This document shows, in pieces, positions 1-53,206 of a stretch of 64,000 nucleotides of DNA. The notes under the pieces were generated by a model that ran no database searches, was not told the origin of the DNA, and was given only the letters and a program-made list of their open reading frames with translations. Positions within the stretch are counted from its first letter, which is position 1, and each line of letters starts with the position of its first letter. A program made the translations under genes and the position numbers. The DNA comes from Enoplosus armatus (Eukaryota > Chordata > Actinopteri > Centrarchiformes > Enoplosidae). The stretch covers positions 19,742,946-19,806,945 of the forward strand of contig NC_092193.1 of the NCBI RefSeq assembly GCF_043641665.1. The letters are read 5' to 3'.

Positions 1-1868
1 AGAGAGAGAGGGGGAGAGAGAGACTGGATTTAGGACAGGTGGCTTCAGTTGTTGCTTTTCTTTTTCTTTTTCAACAGAAGGAAACTTCAAATCTTCACAG
101 GATTGAGCAACATGGAAAAATCAACATCAGTCTCACTTTACACCTTAACAACCCAGCTAAGTAAACAATGCCACTCTTGGGCCTCTAATAATAATACCTG
201 GAAAATCATTTAAAGGACATTTAAAGGATATTTGTCTTTGCTTGAGGCAATGCAAGTGGTATTTACAGGCGTGACCAAAGACACACGGGGCAATGCTCTT
301 CTCTGCAGTGTTATTACTTTGTCGTATTGTTGCTGGCATTACTGACTGAAATTAAAGGGAGAAGCGATGGACATGTGACTCAGGAAAATTCTGAAAATGG
401 GATCCAGAACAGACAATATGTAACAAAAAACAATGCACTATATTCTCCAAAACATTTTTGCTCTGAAATCCCATTTTAGGGTGTTGTTTGAAATGGAAAT
501 TATACTAAATGACAGTATATATACGCATGCAACACTGAGGATAATTATTAGCATCTTCATGTAGATTACACCTACGCATCTTCTCAACTGCCTCAGTAAT
601 ATTTCTCTCCTAATTATTACAGTATTGTCAGTATTAACAGAGAGAAAGATGAATACAAGCCCCAACAATGTGGCTAATTGTCAATTGCCAGGAGTGCTGG
701 TATTTTGGTGAAGACTGGCTCTTTGACATAGACATCCAGGGAGTAGGACTGCTTTCAGCATGTCATTGTTTGTTGCATTGATGGTGGTGACATTACATAG
801 ATAAATAGTGGAGCGGAGCAAGACGGACAAACAAAAAGAGAAAAAAAAACCCTGTAAAGGTGGTGCTGAAAAGCTGAGAGAGAAGAGGTTGAAATCTTGT
901 GAGGCTGATGCAGCCAAATATTATAATGTATTATAATTATTATTTGGCGCCGCTACCAGTCAGTCATCTCGAGCCTAGTGAGCCTGCAGGCTCTGGCAGC
1001 AGAGAGGAGAGAGAGCAAGCTGGTGAACCCAGTGGCACCAGTTCAAGTGTTAGTCAAGGTTTGAAGTGGTAAGACAGAAGAGGTTTGGGTTTGGCTGGTG
1101 GGCTATTTAGCTATATCGGATGCCTTTTGTTGAAACATGTGGGTGTGGGCTGGTGTGAGTCAAAAAGTCTGGGGCGATTTTTCCTTCCCTGTTCTATCAG
1201 TAAGCAAACCAAATACTCGATGGAAATGTGCAGCAACTAAACACTCTCCAACCATTACACACATTTAGATAGAAAATGCAAGTTTAATGTAAATTCAATA
1301 GACAAAGCCGTTTGTGTAATGCGGAGCCATTGCGACCAAGTGAGTCATGCGTGACCGACACTACGCTGCTGTGAAAAAGACCACAGGAACCTCTGTGCTT
1401 CCGACACATTAAATTGGTTAGTTACACAGTAGCTTTGTACTCTCCCGGTTCAGGTGTGACGACCTGAGACAGTTCCCAGTGAACTAACTTGAGACAATTA
1501 CAGTTGTCTCATTCCTATCCTCTCTCTCTTTCTCTCTCTCTCTGTCTTCCCTCGTCCAGCTGATCTGTTGCACTTTCAGCCAAATCCAGTCCAAATATTT
1601 GAATGCTTTCCCCAAACATGAGGCATGTTTGACGCAAGCTTATCTTACAGGTGCAAGTCAATTTTGACCTCTGTGTCAAGTACGATGGGGCTACAAAACT
1701 GAGTCGAAAGAGGTTACTTGCATAACTTGACAAAAAAACAAAGTGTACTGTCCTTATCCTTGCTGGACTAAAAACTTTGACGAGGATACTCCTCTGGCCA
1801 TTTTCCCGCACAATGGCGATCATGTGTACTCACTTTATTCATTACTTAAATGTACTTTAGAGACTTAC
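1..1868. other. slc6a9: slc6a9 intron (toward exons beyond the window)
   Basis: No exon seen. It opens with an AG-rich simple repeat (1-24), contains repeat copy A (935-1195) and a short CT tract near 1520-1543, and ends at the donor of the TM3 exon. Confidence 0.7.
935..1195 (+). repeat. dispersed repeat, copy A (3' half)
   Basis: Matches the 3' half of copy C (11838-12206) with moderate divergence. Shared blocks include TCTCGAGCCT.GTGAGCCT, GAGAGAGCAAGCTGGTGAAC and GTGAGTCAAAAAGTC. It lacks the 5' half seen in copies B and C. Confidence 0.7.
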
Positions 1869-41892
<40,024 letters not shown>

Positions 41893-41934
41893 CCTTCAGG
41901 ACCTTGTCGGCAAAGATCCCCTGCCTCTCTGCTG

Positions 41935-41975
<41 letters not shown>

Positions 41976-42130
41976 GATGGACTCGTCTGCCTCTCGCTAC
42001 CAGAGCTTGAAGTCTCCCGAGGTGGCGTTCGCTGGAGCGTCCCGGTCCCCCTCGTGCCTCTTCTGCTGTTGTTTTTTTGCGAGTGTAGCTGGAGTGGCGT
42101 CGCCGCTTTGTGCTAATTCTGCCCTAATCC
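41893..42130 (-). promoter_or_regulatory. slc6a9: probable leader/promoter of the slc6a9 1a transcript
   Basis: Directly upstream of the 1a ATG on the minus strand is a short unique leader, then a pure (GA)n tract of about 38 bases (41936-41973), then about 140 bases with several CpG dinucleotides, unlike the AT-richer flanks. No TATA box is visible close by. This fits a TATA-less initiation region but is inferred from position and composition. Confidence 0.35.
41936..41973. repeat. (CT)19 microsatellite in the slc6a9 1a leader
   Basis: Pure CT tract on the plus strand, (GA)19 on the transcript strand, 44 bases upstream of the 1a ATG. Confidence 0.95.
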
Positions 42131-43026
42131 AGAAACTTTTCTATGCTGTGAAAGGAACATGTGACAGGCAGAGAGGGTGGGGGGTTGGAGGGAGGAGAGG
42201 AGTGGGGAAAGGGGGAGGCAAGGAGACACTTTTTAGTTACTTGTCCCCTTGGCCACGTTCAAAACAATTCCTCAGCTTTTGTACATGACCTGCTTCGAGG
42301 TGGAAAAATAAAAACACAATATCAACCGTTTGCACCCAGAGTTCAATAAACTAAGAGGCGGGAATAAAACTTAGAAGCAATCGGTTAAAAGGGATGCAGA
42401 GAAAAAGAATTTAGAAAACATGTAGTAACAGATTTGCATTTTGTAGCAAAGCAGCTGCCATAACAAAGTGCCCTTTTGTGTAAAGAGATTAACTGTTAGG
42501 GAGACGTTTAGACTGCCTACTGACTACTGCTGTGTGACAGCCAAACTGGGAAAGAACACTCAAAAACAGCCTGGGTTTGGAAGAAAGTGGCAAAAATACT
42601 TCTGACGGAGTGGAATGGACCTGAAGTGACTTCAGTCATATTTGACCATATAGTTTTTGTCCCATCCCAGTGAATATCTTACCTGGGACACATTTGAACG
42701 TCAAAGATGAATAACGTGATAATATTGTAATTACATTTCTGCGAGGACATTTCATTAAAATCTGTGAGACTTCAGAACGAATTATTCTTTTCATCACTAA
42801 TTCATCTGCAGATTCTTCTCTCGATTGATCAAATTGCTTCCCAGAGCCCACAGTGACATCCTCGCATTGCTCGTTCCGGTCAACCAACAGTCCGTGTTCA
42901 ATTTACAGTGACGTAAGACAGCAAAAGAAACTGGAACCAAAATTCATTCCGATTCATTTTCTGTTGATCTCTCAGCTGTTTAACATTTAGTAAAAACTTT
43001 CTGGATTATCTGATTACATAACTTCT

Positions 43027-43265
43027 TTTGGCGCTGCTATACTGCAAAAATGCAAAAAGGGAGTCACTGCTGATACAGCAAGAGGGGCTCAGGAGGAGAA
43101 GCAGCTGGGAATCAGGTTGTGGTCATGGATGATTCAGGTGTGTGTAATGGTGCCGCACTTGTGCAAATTCAAAGCATTTCTCTCCATACACACAGAGAGA
43201 GAGAGACTGCAGATGGAACACACATAGCTGTCCTGATCCCACACCTATCAGCCGAGGAGGACTTT
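43027..43265 (+). repeat. local repeat, copy 1
   Basis: Shares with 44858-45062 the ordered blocks GGAGTCACTGCTGATAC, GAGGGGCTCAGGAGG, GACTGCAGATGGAACACA and TAGCTGTCCTGATCCCAC. Similarity may extend right to GACTGTATCTCAGCA near 43603. Confidence 0.8.
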
Positions 43266-43639
43266 AAAGCCTTAATTGTCAACACAATTCCAATACCTAA
43301 GGCCAGACAACACACTTTAAGACCTTTTATCATGTCAACTGATATATTTATATATTTCCAAACACATTTTCAATTAAGTCAGCACAAACCAGTTAACACG
43401 CAGTAAGACCGCAGCTTTTGGCCACTTTGCCCAAGTTGGTAATCCAGCCTTGGCACTACCTCATTCACACAGAACTCCCCTTCCTCCCCTGGGTGGGAAA
43501 TTTCAAGATGAGGGAAAACACCAATTTCTTGTGGTCAATGTGTAAGTCTCTGCAAGGCTTTCATGTGATAAATCATGTGATATTTATATGGCATATGGCA
43601 GACTGTATCTCAGCAGTCTAATTAGACATCTTTAGATTG

Positions 43640-43830
43640 CTTGTTTTGTCCAACCAACACCCCAAAACCCAAATATATTCAATTTGTTGCGATACAAACA
43701 AGGGAAAAGCAGCAAATCCTCACATTCAAGACGACGTTTGGTGTTTTTTGCTAGAAAGAATACAGTCAACAGTTGCTGATTCGTGTTCTGTTGATCGACT
43801 AACTGATTGATAAATGTTTTCATCACCTGA
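43640..43830 (+). repeat. dispersed repeat of the 'GCTGCAACTAAYGATTA' type
   Basis: Contains TTGTTTTGTCCAACCAACAC, AAATCCTCACATTCAAGACG and TGATCGACTAACTGATTGAT, plus orientation. Confidence 0.55.
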
Positions 43831-44639
43831 TTACATCACGTCTTTGGCGCTGATTTATGTCAGTTCTTAGTTAACTTTGCAAATATATCAAGAAAGTTTC
43901 AAAAGACACTCCCCATCAGCTCATCTCGCAGTGGAGACTGGAGTGTGAGTCAAACACTGTGACTCTGCAGCATGTCTCCCGTCATCTGACTCTCTCACTG
44001 ACTCAAAGAATAAAAACCCTAGACAGTGTGCTAAAAGCATCCCAGCAAAAAGGAGAGAAAAAGTGGCCAAATATAGCCGCCATTCAGTCAATACAAACAC
44101 GCACATGCACACACTCACACAAGTCCAGGAGCCCACGGGGACTCCCAAATGCCCCGGGACATCAATCATACACAGCACGCTGCACATTGATGAAAAGACA
44201 ACAAGGAACCAAACTAGGTTAAAAAAAAAACTGACCCTTACCAGGCACGTTATGATGTCGGAAGAAAAAAAAGAGAATAACAATAATAATAAAGGGAAAC
44301 ACCAACTTCTTCATCAGAAAAGGAAACCAGCTCAGCAGTGAGAAACTAACTGGTGTGAAGGCTGAAGTCTGTGATCAGGTCACAGTGCTCTGAATCCATC
44401 CCACTGGTTGACTCTACTAATGTATGTACACAAGGTAGGAGTTGAGCCAAGCCTATTGGGCCATCCCGGGAGGAGTGGCAGCAAGAGGTTACATTAAACT
44501 CGCCCTGAGACCTGATGTGTCCGTTAGCCCTGACAGATTTCATAAAGTCCCATGGTACATCATAAAGGTCCAATTAATGATGAGTTGAAATAAATCATAC
44601 GTTTTTATGAAAGTGATCTCTGCTTTTGGGGTCTCTTGT

Positions 44640-44800
44640 TAGCTTTACTCTATCTATAGAATATTGGGATGTTAGTTATTCTCTGGTTCCAGCTTCTTAA
44701 ATGTGAGGACTTGCTGATTGTCTCCGTTTTTGGGGTTTTGGACAGTTTTTTCTTTTTACCTTTCATAGCCTGAATGATTAATTGAATAATGCAGAATGAA
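44640..44800 (-). repeat. dispersed repeat of the 'GCTGCAACTAAYGATTA' type
   Basis: Contains TTCTCTGGTTCCAGCTTCTT and ATGTGAGGACTTGCTGATTG, minus orientation, next to local repeat copy 2. Confidence 0.55.
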
Positions 44801-44857
44801 AATGGTGTTACTTGCAGCCGTATTTGCAACTAAATCATTAACAAACTTAGCTGATGG

Positions 44858-45062
44858 CAAAATGGAGTCACTGCTGATACGGCAGTGTGCTTAACATGAG
44901 GGGCTCAGGAGGGGAAGCAGCTTGGAAACAGGTTTTGGTTGTGGACGATTCAGGCACTTCTGAAAATTCAAAGCGTTTTCCCCCAATACAGAGAGGGACT
45001 GCAGATGGAACACAGATAGCTGTCCTGATCCCACATCAATCCGCAGAGGGGGGACAGGAAGT
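44858..45062 (+). repeat. local repeat, copy 2
   Basis: Direct-orientation partner of 43027-43265, about 1.8 kb away; flanking similarity includes GACTGTATCTCAGCAAAC near 45210. Confidence 0.8.
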
Positions 45063-45424
45063 GGGTTCAGCACACACAAGCACACAACTCCAGCACCTTA
45101 TCTGGCACTACCTATGGCCAGAGTAACCTGTTACAGAGACCTGGGGTAAAAATAAGCTACTGGGCCCCTGTTGACCCCCCTTTTCTTCACACTCTCTGTG
45201 AAACGTATCAGACTGTATCTCAGCAAACTTCTAACCTAATTAACAGATTAGATTAGATATTTTTATGAGGCTGCTTTTCGAGTGGAACTAAGTTTCTTTT
45301 TTGTGAATCATGTGCAAGCAGTTTGTTATGAAGGCAATTAGGAAACTGTGAATAAAGACAGGTTTCTTAATCAATGAAAACAAAATACACGGTTCAATAG
45401 TGGTGGATAACAGCATCGGCCTGT

Positions 45425-45690
45425 CGGCCGGTCCCCCACTTTGGTCAAGTCTGAAAAATCTCAAAAACCATTGGATGGGTTGCCATGGAGTTTGGCACAA
45501 CCATGCATGGTTCCCTGACAATGAATTCTAATGACTTTGATGAAGCCCTGACTTTTCATCTAACGCCATTATCAGGTCAATAATTTGATTTGTCCAATAC
45601 TTTGCTTCGCAAAGTACCTGCAAAACTAATGACATTCCCATCAGCTGTACTTTGTGTTTAGTGCTAATTAGCAATGTTAGCCTCTGTCTC
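45425..45690 (+). repeat. widespread teleost interspersed repeat fragment
   Basis: Blocks such as CCATTGGATGGGTTGCCATG, ACCTGCAAAACTAATGACAT and TGTTTAGTGCTAATTAGCAA match a repeat I recall as abundant in percomorph genomes. Family name not assigned; no protein-coding remnant seen. Confidence 0.55.
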
Positions 45691-47570
45691 TGTTCGAGCA
45701 CAACCTCAAACCCCAAATCCTGTTTCTCTAAGGCCTCTCCTCGCCTTGTCTCGTCTCCCCTTGGCTGTCCACGTCTCTGAGGTTAAATGAGCTCAATAAA
45801 TGACAAACGCCTTATATAGAGGCGAAGGAACCCCATCACAAAGACTCGGAGCAAAAAAAGCTTTAGTTTAGGCATTTTAAGGTCAGCCCTCCTGACCTTG
45901 AGTATGCATTAGAACTATGAAAATATTAGCCTGCTGTTGGTCAAAAAGAAATGGGAGGATGCCACATAGTTACACATTAACCACCAGGAGTATTTCTTTG
46001 TTAGGGCCCCATTTTCTGGGGACAGGATGAACTTTTGAGTCAAAGAACTGCAAGTCACAAGGCACACAGCTGAAAGATCATTTGTTTACTTTTGCTAAAC
46101 CATCTTTGAAGCAAAAAAAAATAAAGTGAGGTGAAGACATACAAGAGGGACTCCTTTATCTAACATACAGATGCAACACCAGACTCTACATCTACACTGT
46201 AGCAGCGTGGGGTCCCTTAGCTCCCTGTCTGACATGGTGTACAACACAGTGGGTTCAAGACAAAAAAAAGCATCCGTTATTGCGGGCCGTGCTTATAATG
46301 CATCATATTGTTGGGCTTGCAAAGCAGCTGTGTCTATTATCAATAATGTCAATATGCAGTGGTATGATTGGGACTCCATAAGCTCTGTTTTGTCACGATA
46401 GACAGCCTCGTTCTTATACTGTGCACAGAAAGGTAAATGTGACTTAGAAATTGTGACGGTACCCAGAGCAGCACTAACTATGCTCAGTCCTTTGTTCAGC
46501 ACCCAGTAAATAGAGCCAGCGAGCTACACATCACTTTGGACTGCTGAAAAAAATAAGAATTCTTATAATAAGGCAATGGCATTGGGAATGAGAAGATATG
46601 GGATTTTAATATGAAGTGCACAAATCGGGATTTTTTTAATAGTGGCATTCAAATGATATTGACTGCTGGGACAGACAAGTTGGAAAGGGAGGAGAGCACT
46701 GCAAAAACACATGATCTATAGCAGTAAATCTAACAGTAAAAAAAAACAAAAACAACAACAACTCGAGCAATGCGGACTCCCTCTAAACCCCCAGCCAACA
46801 CAACTGAGTTAAAATCACTTCTATCAATGTGTAGAGAATTTATTTGGGGTACAATTAGACATGACTCCAATAAGGATGATCAAAACCTCTTGACGGGTGT
46901 ATCTTGGTTAGTGTCCTGTGTTTTGGGGGTCTAGGGCTGGTGTTAACCTGGTGTTAATAAATTCAGTTATAAAGCAATATTTACTTAATCCCTGATAATG
47001 CAAAGCATTCAGAGCTCTGAGTGCTAGTGCACTGTTGCCAGGGGTAACTATTAACAGATATAACAACTGATTTGCACTAACAAATATTTCTATATGAACA
47101 AAGAGTCATACAGCTACAGTATGTGTAATATGACAGGTGTCGATAAGCAGGTGTGCAGCCTACCTTCCTCCCTACAACACACGCCACTCTCACTGCAGCC
47201 TTACACATGCAAAATATTCTACAATGAAAAACCAAGTCCTGCAGCTGAAACAGATTAGCCATAGGATTATGTCTTGTTATGTCTCACTCAAAAGTAAACC
47301 AATTAGTAAACGTATCCCCAAACCATCCAACCAAGCGGCATTGCAGTCGTTCTGCAACACTAAGCTAAGCGTTTCCAAGCATTACAACGTTTCACGAGTA
47401 TGTTTTGGCCAGCAAGCACTGTAATTTATCAAGTATTCTCAATTGTAGCAGGAGCAAGAGGACGCAGAGAGCTACATGTTCGTGAACCCAGCAGCACAGG
47501 TGTGCCCCGCCCAGTGCGTTTGGGGCTTGACAAATGCACTGTGGCTCCCTTGGATAAGGGGTGGGATAAG

Positions 47571-47585
47571 ATATATATATATATA
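47571..47585. repeat. (AT)n tract
   Basis: Short pure AT run. Confidence 0.9.
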
Positions 47586-49064
47586 AATCATATATCTGTG
47601 TTTGCTAGAGGATGTGACAATCAAGAACAATAAAATTCCCTACTTTCATCCCCTTTAAATGCAGGGCTCTTCCCGTCATGATGAACACAGTTCGGGAATC
47701 CTGTGATTCCGGAGGATCCAAGAAGGGGCGGTGTCGAGTGCGAGCTGTTGAGATCAATCTCTACCGCATCACATTGCTAATCACAGCCACCTGTCTATCT
47801 GTATTGTAATTGTAAATGCAGAGCTGCGGGCGACACTTTGGTCAAAAAGAAGATGACACGCGCAGCTGTTGCCCTGGTTACCCAGTGTTTTGGAAGGAGA
47901 CACTGGGGGGTGGACTGGCAGGAACGAGTTATTAGTGGATAGAGTAGTTTTAAGTGATCCCCAATTGTCCGGAATAAAACTTCTTTGAGGCTGTGTGATC
48001 ACGTGGTTGAGGATTGTAATGTGAAAGTGGAAGGACGATCAAAACATGAATTTTGAGCTTTTAGAAAATTTTCACCAAATAAAATCTTGGTCAGTCGGGA
48101 CGGTGGAAAGCGAGAAACGCATCCACTATTGGCACCAAGATTACAGCACACCGCCACAGCCGCTACAGCGCCTCTCCTCCCCCTGGGGCACCTGGTGAGT
48201 CACCAAACAGAGGAAATAACCCCAGGAAAATGCCAATTGTGCCAAGCTGAGTAAATACATCAAACATAAAGTAGAAACCAGTTGTAAGATATTGAGGTGT
48301 AGCATCCATTTGTATAACAAACAGCATGTTCACCTGCTCGCTGCTCCATAAGTCACTCAGGTGTTTCTTTCTTCCTTTTTGTGATGAGGAGGAAGATTAA
48401 GCTTAAACGCCACCATTTCATGCTCTGTCACACAATCAGAGGCAGGGCATGGGCAGAGTCGTCAGACTGGTTCGTTGAGTCAGATCAGGCATCATTTCCA
48501 CTCAGGTTTTTGTACAAAACCCAGCAAATTATTAATTTATTCAACTTCATAACCCACGCCTGAAACGTCCTTGAGATTCTTGTCGATGCTGAACTGCTGC
48601 ACTCCTCAACAAACACCAAACAGCTGAGCCTAACTGTGCTGTGGGGCCACCTAGTGGTCTCACAGTGGGGCTTCTAGTCACACAGTATGGAGGCATTCCA
48701 CGAGTCCAGACATGTCTGGACTAATGCGTCACAAAAATAACAATGAAATAACTCAGAGCCCACTGTGAAAAATGTCTGATACAAGCCAATGGGAACGTTC
48801 CATCATAATAAATATGCTACGGTGCAGCAAATGCAACAGATTCGCCATTGATTATATTTTTACCTTCTTACACAAAATTGTCCGTTTCAGAATCCATGAA
48901 TCATTTTTGACGCCACGCGTAAAATTGAACCTGGCCAGCCTAGGTTTTTGTTCGTATTCAACAATTCTGCGACACACGATTTATGTACAATGCCAATGTT
49001 CCAGTTACAACTAATGTTGGCAATTATTAACCGCGGTCGTGTCTTTGTTTACCCCTAAACCTGC

Positions 49065-49400
49065 ATTCATTGATTTTTGACACTTGGAGGAATCAAAACA
49101 AGCTGTAAACACAACATTGACGTAACATCACCTTTAATGTGTTAGCCAACAGTCGCCTAATGACACATCCAGCAGACACAGATCAACATTAGCGTTTACG
49201 TTGGGGGGGGGGGGGGGGGGGGTGTAGCTGCTAAATGCTCCATGTTCATCAGCTAGTTGCTAATTTTGTCTGTCTGCAGTTTGCTGCTAGGCAGTTAGCA
49301 TACAATCACAGCTGTAAAACAAACAAAGGTCGATGAGAGCGGTGAGCATGAACCAAAACAATAAAGTTGTGGCAATAAAACCAAAACAATGCACTGCAAA
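49065..49400. repeat. dispersed repeat, also at 54335-54830
   Basis: Shared blocks with the 54.3 kb copy: ACACAACATTGAC, GTGTTAGC.. CAGT.GCCTA, CTGCTAAATGCT and TAGCATACA.. followed by GAACCAAAACA. Interrupted here by poly(G)20 at 49203-49222. Confidence 0.65.
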
Positions 49401-49916
49401 CGCTCCAGCAACAGCAGCTTTCAGAGATAATTCTTTGTAGTTTTGTCACTACGAGCGCCACCTTTCACATTGCATTTAGTAATTTGATCCATTGTTTGTA
49501 TAAAAATGTTGATTAGTGCAGCTTTAATCAACAAGTTCAGTTGGCTATATTCAATATTCCATAAACTCTACAGGGTTTCACCCAGAAAAGTTATTAGGCC
49601 CGGTGGCAAATACCTTTTGCCCAGCATGGGATATCTGAAAGTATGCCTAAGTAATGTGTTGTTAGAAATAAGTCATTTATTCAACCCTCTATAGCAGGGT
49701 CTTAAAAGAATCTGACAACATACAGTCTTGGAATGCTGCGTTTTTGAACTCTACAGAAAACTTGAAAGAAGTCCTGATTGGCTACTGATTCTTACAGCCT
49801 TGGAATGCTGGGCACATTTCAACACCAACAAAACGCATTAACACTAATAATATCAACGTTTTTGCCCTCAAGTTCTGGAGTCAAAAAAAAAGACCGTGTA
49901 GGTGAAAGCAAGCAAA

Positions 49917-49964
49917 GTAGTATTGCTACTGTGTAGTATTGCTACTGTGTAGTATTGCTACAGT
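49917..49964. repeat. 16-bp minisatellite, three units
   Basis: Unit GTAGTATTGCTACTGT repeated three times in tandem, the last with one change. Confidence 0.95.
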
Positions 49965-51137
49965 CTCCAGTGACTCTGTGTTTCCGTCTGCTTGAAGTGA
50001 CGTTCACGGTATCCATCAGTAGTTCTTGTCACTGCGGCGTTACCGAGGACGGGGTGCTCACCGGCTGCCCTTTGTCGACCCGAGGATGGGCTTACGTTGT
50101 CGACTCGGTGGAGCCGCAAATGTTTTTTCAGACGGGAGACTGGAGGTGATGGCAATGAGCTTTTATCCCCAAATGTCTCAAAGGAAGAATCTGTGTTACC
50201 GACTGTTTGGCTAGTTAGCTAAAAGGTTGTTCTGCACCTAAGTAAATACTGGACCAATTTTTCACAAGCCACACATCTTCTGAACCTTCTGACACTAAAG
50301 TGGCATTTTCCAGACGGACAAACCAGGAGAAGACGAACTTTGTTCGAGACCCGTCTCTGTCTCGGCAACACGGAAATCTCTTCTCTCTGTTGGTGCTGAA
50401 CCGTCTGCGAATTAAAAGTTCAAACTGAAATGAAACCTGTGTTTCTTTGCTTAATAATACTATTATCATTGTTATTGTAACTGTTTTTGGAGGGGGGGGG
50501 GGATAATAAACAGGAAGTGTATACCATTTCGTAGCATTGGCGCAGCTTCTGTTATAGACTATCTTTGACATTAGCTTGTGATAGTTGGAAGCATGACGTG
50601 TTGAGCGTCACTCTACGTACAATGAGGGTAAAGAACACTGATCTCAGACCTGCTGTTTTCCTATAGCGCGTTCATGTTTTAACCGAAGCTGGTGAGCTTC
50701 CAACCATTACATCTATGTTTCCATAGCCTGTGTTATTATACTGCACACAATATCTTTCAAACTCGAGCTGTTGTGATTAGCCTATAGGAAGTCCCTGTCC
50801 TTTTTCGACGTGCGCAAACTTATGTGCTACCTACAGAGCACTGCACAAGGACAGCAAACAGAAAACTCTAAGGCTTCATGAAAGAAAGGCCCTCCTGTGT
50901 GCGGATAAGGATAAGGTGGGAAGGGGGCGGTGTGTGCATGTGTTGAAGGCTGGGGTCACTGCCATTCATGCGTGCACGCCTTCTGTTGACATACCCTACT
51001 TTTACCATTCAGTCCAGCAACCAATCTGGTGATGTTACAGGAATACAACTGAGACATATAGAACAACTACTATTTTCATTGATGATTAGTCTGCCAGTTA
51101 CTTTTTTTTTCCCGTTTATCTGGCAGATATGTAACAA

Positions 51138-51140
<3 letters not shown>

Positions 51141-51179
<39 letters not shown>
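51141..51179. repeat. (GT)19 microsatellite
   Basis: Pure GT tract; a short CA tract follows at 51249-51269 in inverted orientation. Confidence 0.95.
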
Positions 51180-51183
<4 letters not shown>

Positions 51184-52619
51184 TGCTTAGAATTCGCGTC
51201 AGAATTGGTAAAGTAGATTGGCCGGATGCGCCAGAATCACATTCAATACACACACACACACACACACATTTATAAAGCCTCCAGAGTGACATAATTAAAG
51301 TCTGTGCAAGCCTACAGAGAACGCTGGTGAGAAGCTCCTCTTACACATGAAGTGATGTGCAGCAGCAACACATTCATGTTACGTTGAGCAATAGATTTCC
51401 TTTTCCTCTTTAAGAATTGAACTAACAACATTGTTTGTTGAGGCAATCAGTTATAGTTTGACTCGTCTGATAACCTCTCGCTGCTGATACAGTAAGGTCT
51501 AAAGATTTGAAACAGAAAAGTGAATCTCGATATCGGCCGACAGTGTTAAAAGTTTATGTGTTTAAGTTCAAAATGAACGCTGGCCGATGTATCCTCATCA
51601 GATTTTTTACACTTTCAAATATCGATTTTGGTATGATTGTCAATAACATGTTGTTGTTTATCCTATAATACCAGCGTGTATAATGTCAGGTAGGCTACAC
51701 TATACAACCAGGCCCCATAACAACTACATGGCATGTTAGGGGCAGCCCACTACAGGGGGGGCTTTGTCTACTACCAAACTATGCTACTGATGTATAACAT
51801 CTCGAATATTAAAGTCCATTACTCTCCATGACAGAAAGGGTTTCATCTACAGCCCCCCCCCCCCCTTCCGCTCTCTCTCTCTCTCTCTCCCCCTTGAGTA
51901 GAGCCACAACAAGGGGGGGGAGGCCACAACCGGTGCCACGTGTTTCTCGCTGCTGGGATCAAATAACATCTTTTGAAAACATTCCGCATCACAATATGAA
52001 CGACTCTGGCCCCAGAGAGGCCCTCACCACAACCAGGTGTCCCCTTCACGGACACGTGTTGAACGTTTGACTGGACACTCAGACACACTCACCGCACTTT
52101 AAGGGGACGGTCTGCTGACCCCCAACCCCCGTTTACTGTTCAGTCAGAAACCAGACAATCACAGCTCACACACAACAAACTCTCTCTCTCTCTCTCGTGA
52201 GAAGGCGCTGTCTTACCGTGGGGGGGGGGGGGGGTGAGAGGGTTTTTATTTTTCCGCCAATTGCTGGTTATTAGAAGTTGCATCACCTTGTTCCTCCGTG
52301 CCTCTTCGGCCAAAGCCGGACCAACAACTCCTCATTAAGCCCCTCCTTTCCCCACTCCAAAATAGGCGGGAGGGAGGGGGTGCGGGGGGGGGGAGAAGGG
52401 GGGGGCAGCGACATGTGAGGGCTCCCTGTCTGTGGACACCCTCAACCTGACACAGCCACTTGGTGCTGAGGGCTGCTCCCCACCGGGTGATGCAGCATGC
52501 TGTGTTTGCTCTATGACTTCTTAATTATACGTGAAGGCAATTAAGTATCAATCAGCATTTTCATTTGTAAACACAGATGCTACAGACACTGGCAGGGGAC
52601 ACCGTGGGGGGGTCACTAA

Positions 52620-52808
52620 GCCATCATAGTGTCATTATAGAGGTTTTAGCGGCTGTGCGGTGCGCGTAACCCGCTCCTCCTCCACGCACCGCGCAGTTAA
52701 CGTGCAGCACGCATGTTCAGTGGAGGACGCGCGTGTGTTGCTCATTCTTTTGTTGTGAGAGCGTGCCGCAACGATTCCTCACAGAGACCCCGTGGTTCTG
52801 ACTTTGTG

Positions 52809-52840
<32 letters not shown>

Positions 52841-53160
52841 GCGTGTGTGTTTGCAGGCAGACAGTGAATATGCACTGCACAGTGCGCTTGTGATGATAAT
52901 GAACAGCCCAGCCAAGGCAGGTAATGAGTGTACAAGGCGATGCTCCAGACAGGTGTGGTACAGCCCGGGCTACAAGCACGCCGCCGCCGGCAGACGGAGG
53001 CTTCGGGGCGTCCACATGGAAGACACGAGAGGATGCGCTGTGACGGATGACGGCATGCAGCGGAGGGATGGATGGATGGATGGATGATGGCGCTCCGGAG
53101 TTGCATGCAGATTCAGGCTTTACCTTTGTTGTTGGACCGACCAGGTTGTAGGGCTGTTGA
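52620..53160. promoter_or_regulatory. orphan CpG-rich patch
   Basis: Many CpG dinucleotides (for example GCGGTGCGCGTAACCCGC and GCACGCCGCCGCCGGCAG) in an otherwise CpG-poor intergenic region, interrupted by a TG tract at 52809-52851. No exon could be supported. It may be a CpG island promoter or enhancer. Confidence 0.35.
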
Positions 53161-53206
53161 GAGCGCGGAGGAGGAGGAGGAGGAGGAGGAGGAGGGGGAG
53201 GAGGAG
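53065..53206. repeat. (GGAT)n and (GGA)n simple repeats
   Basis: A GGAT/GATG tract at 53065-53087 and a GGA-rich tract at 53167-53206 at the right edge of the CpG-rich patch. Confidence 0.9.

Noticed and set aside
49917..49964. Short regularly repeated units as a possible CRISPR array
   Set aside because: Units are directly adjacent with no spacers, and the genome is eukaryotic.
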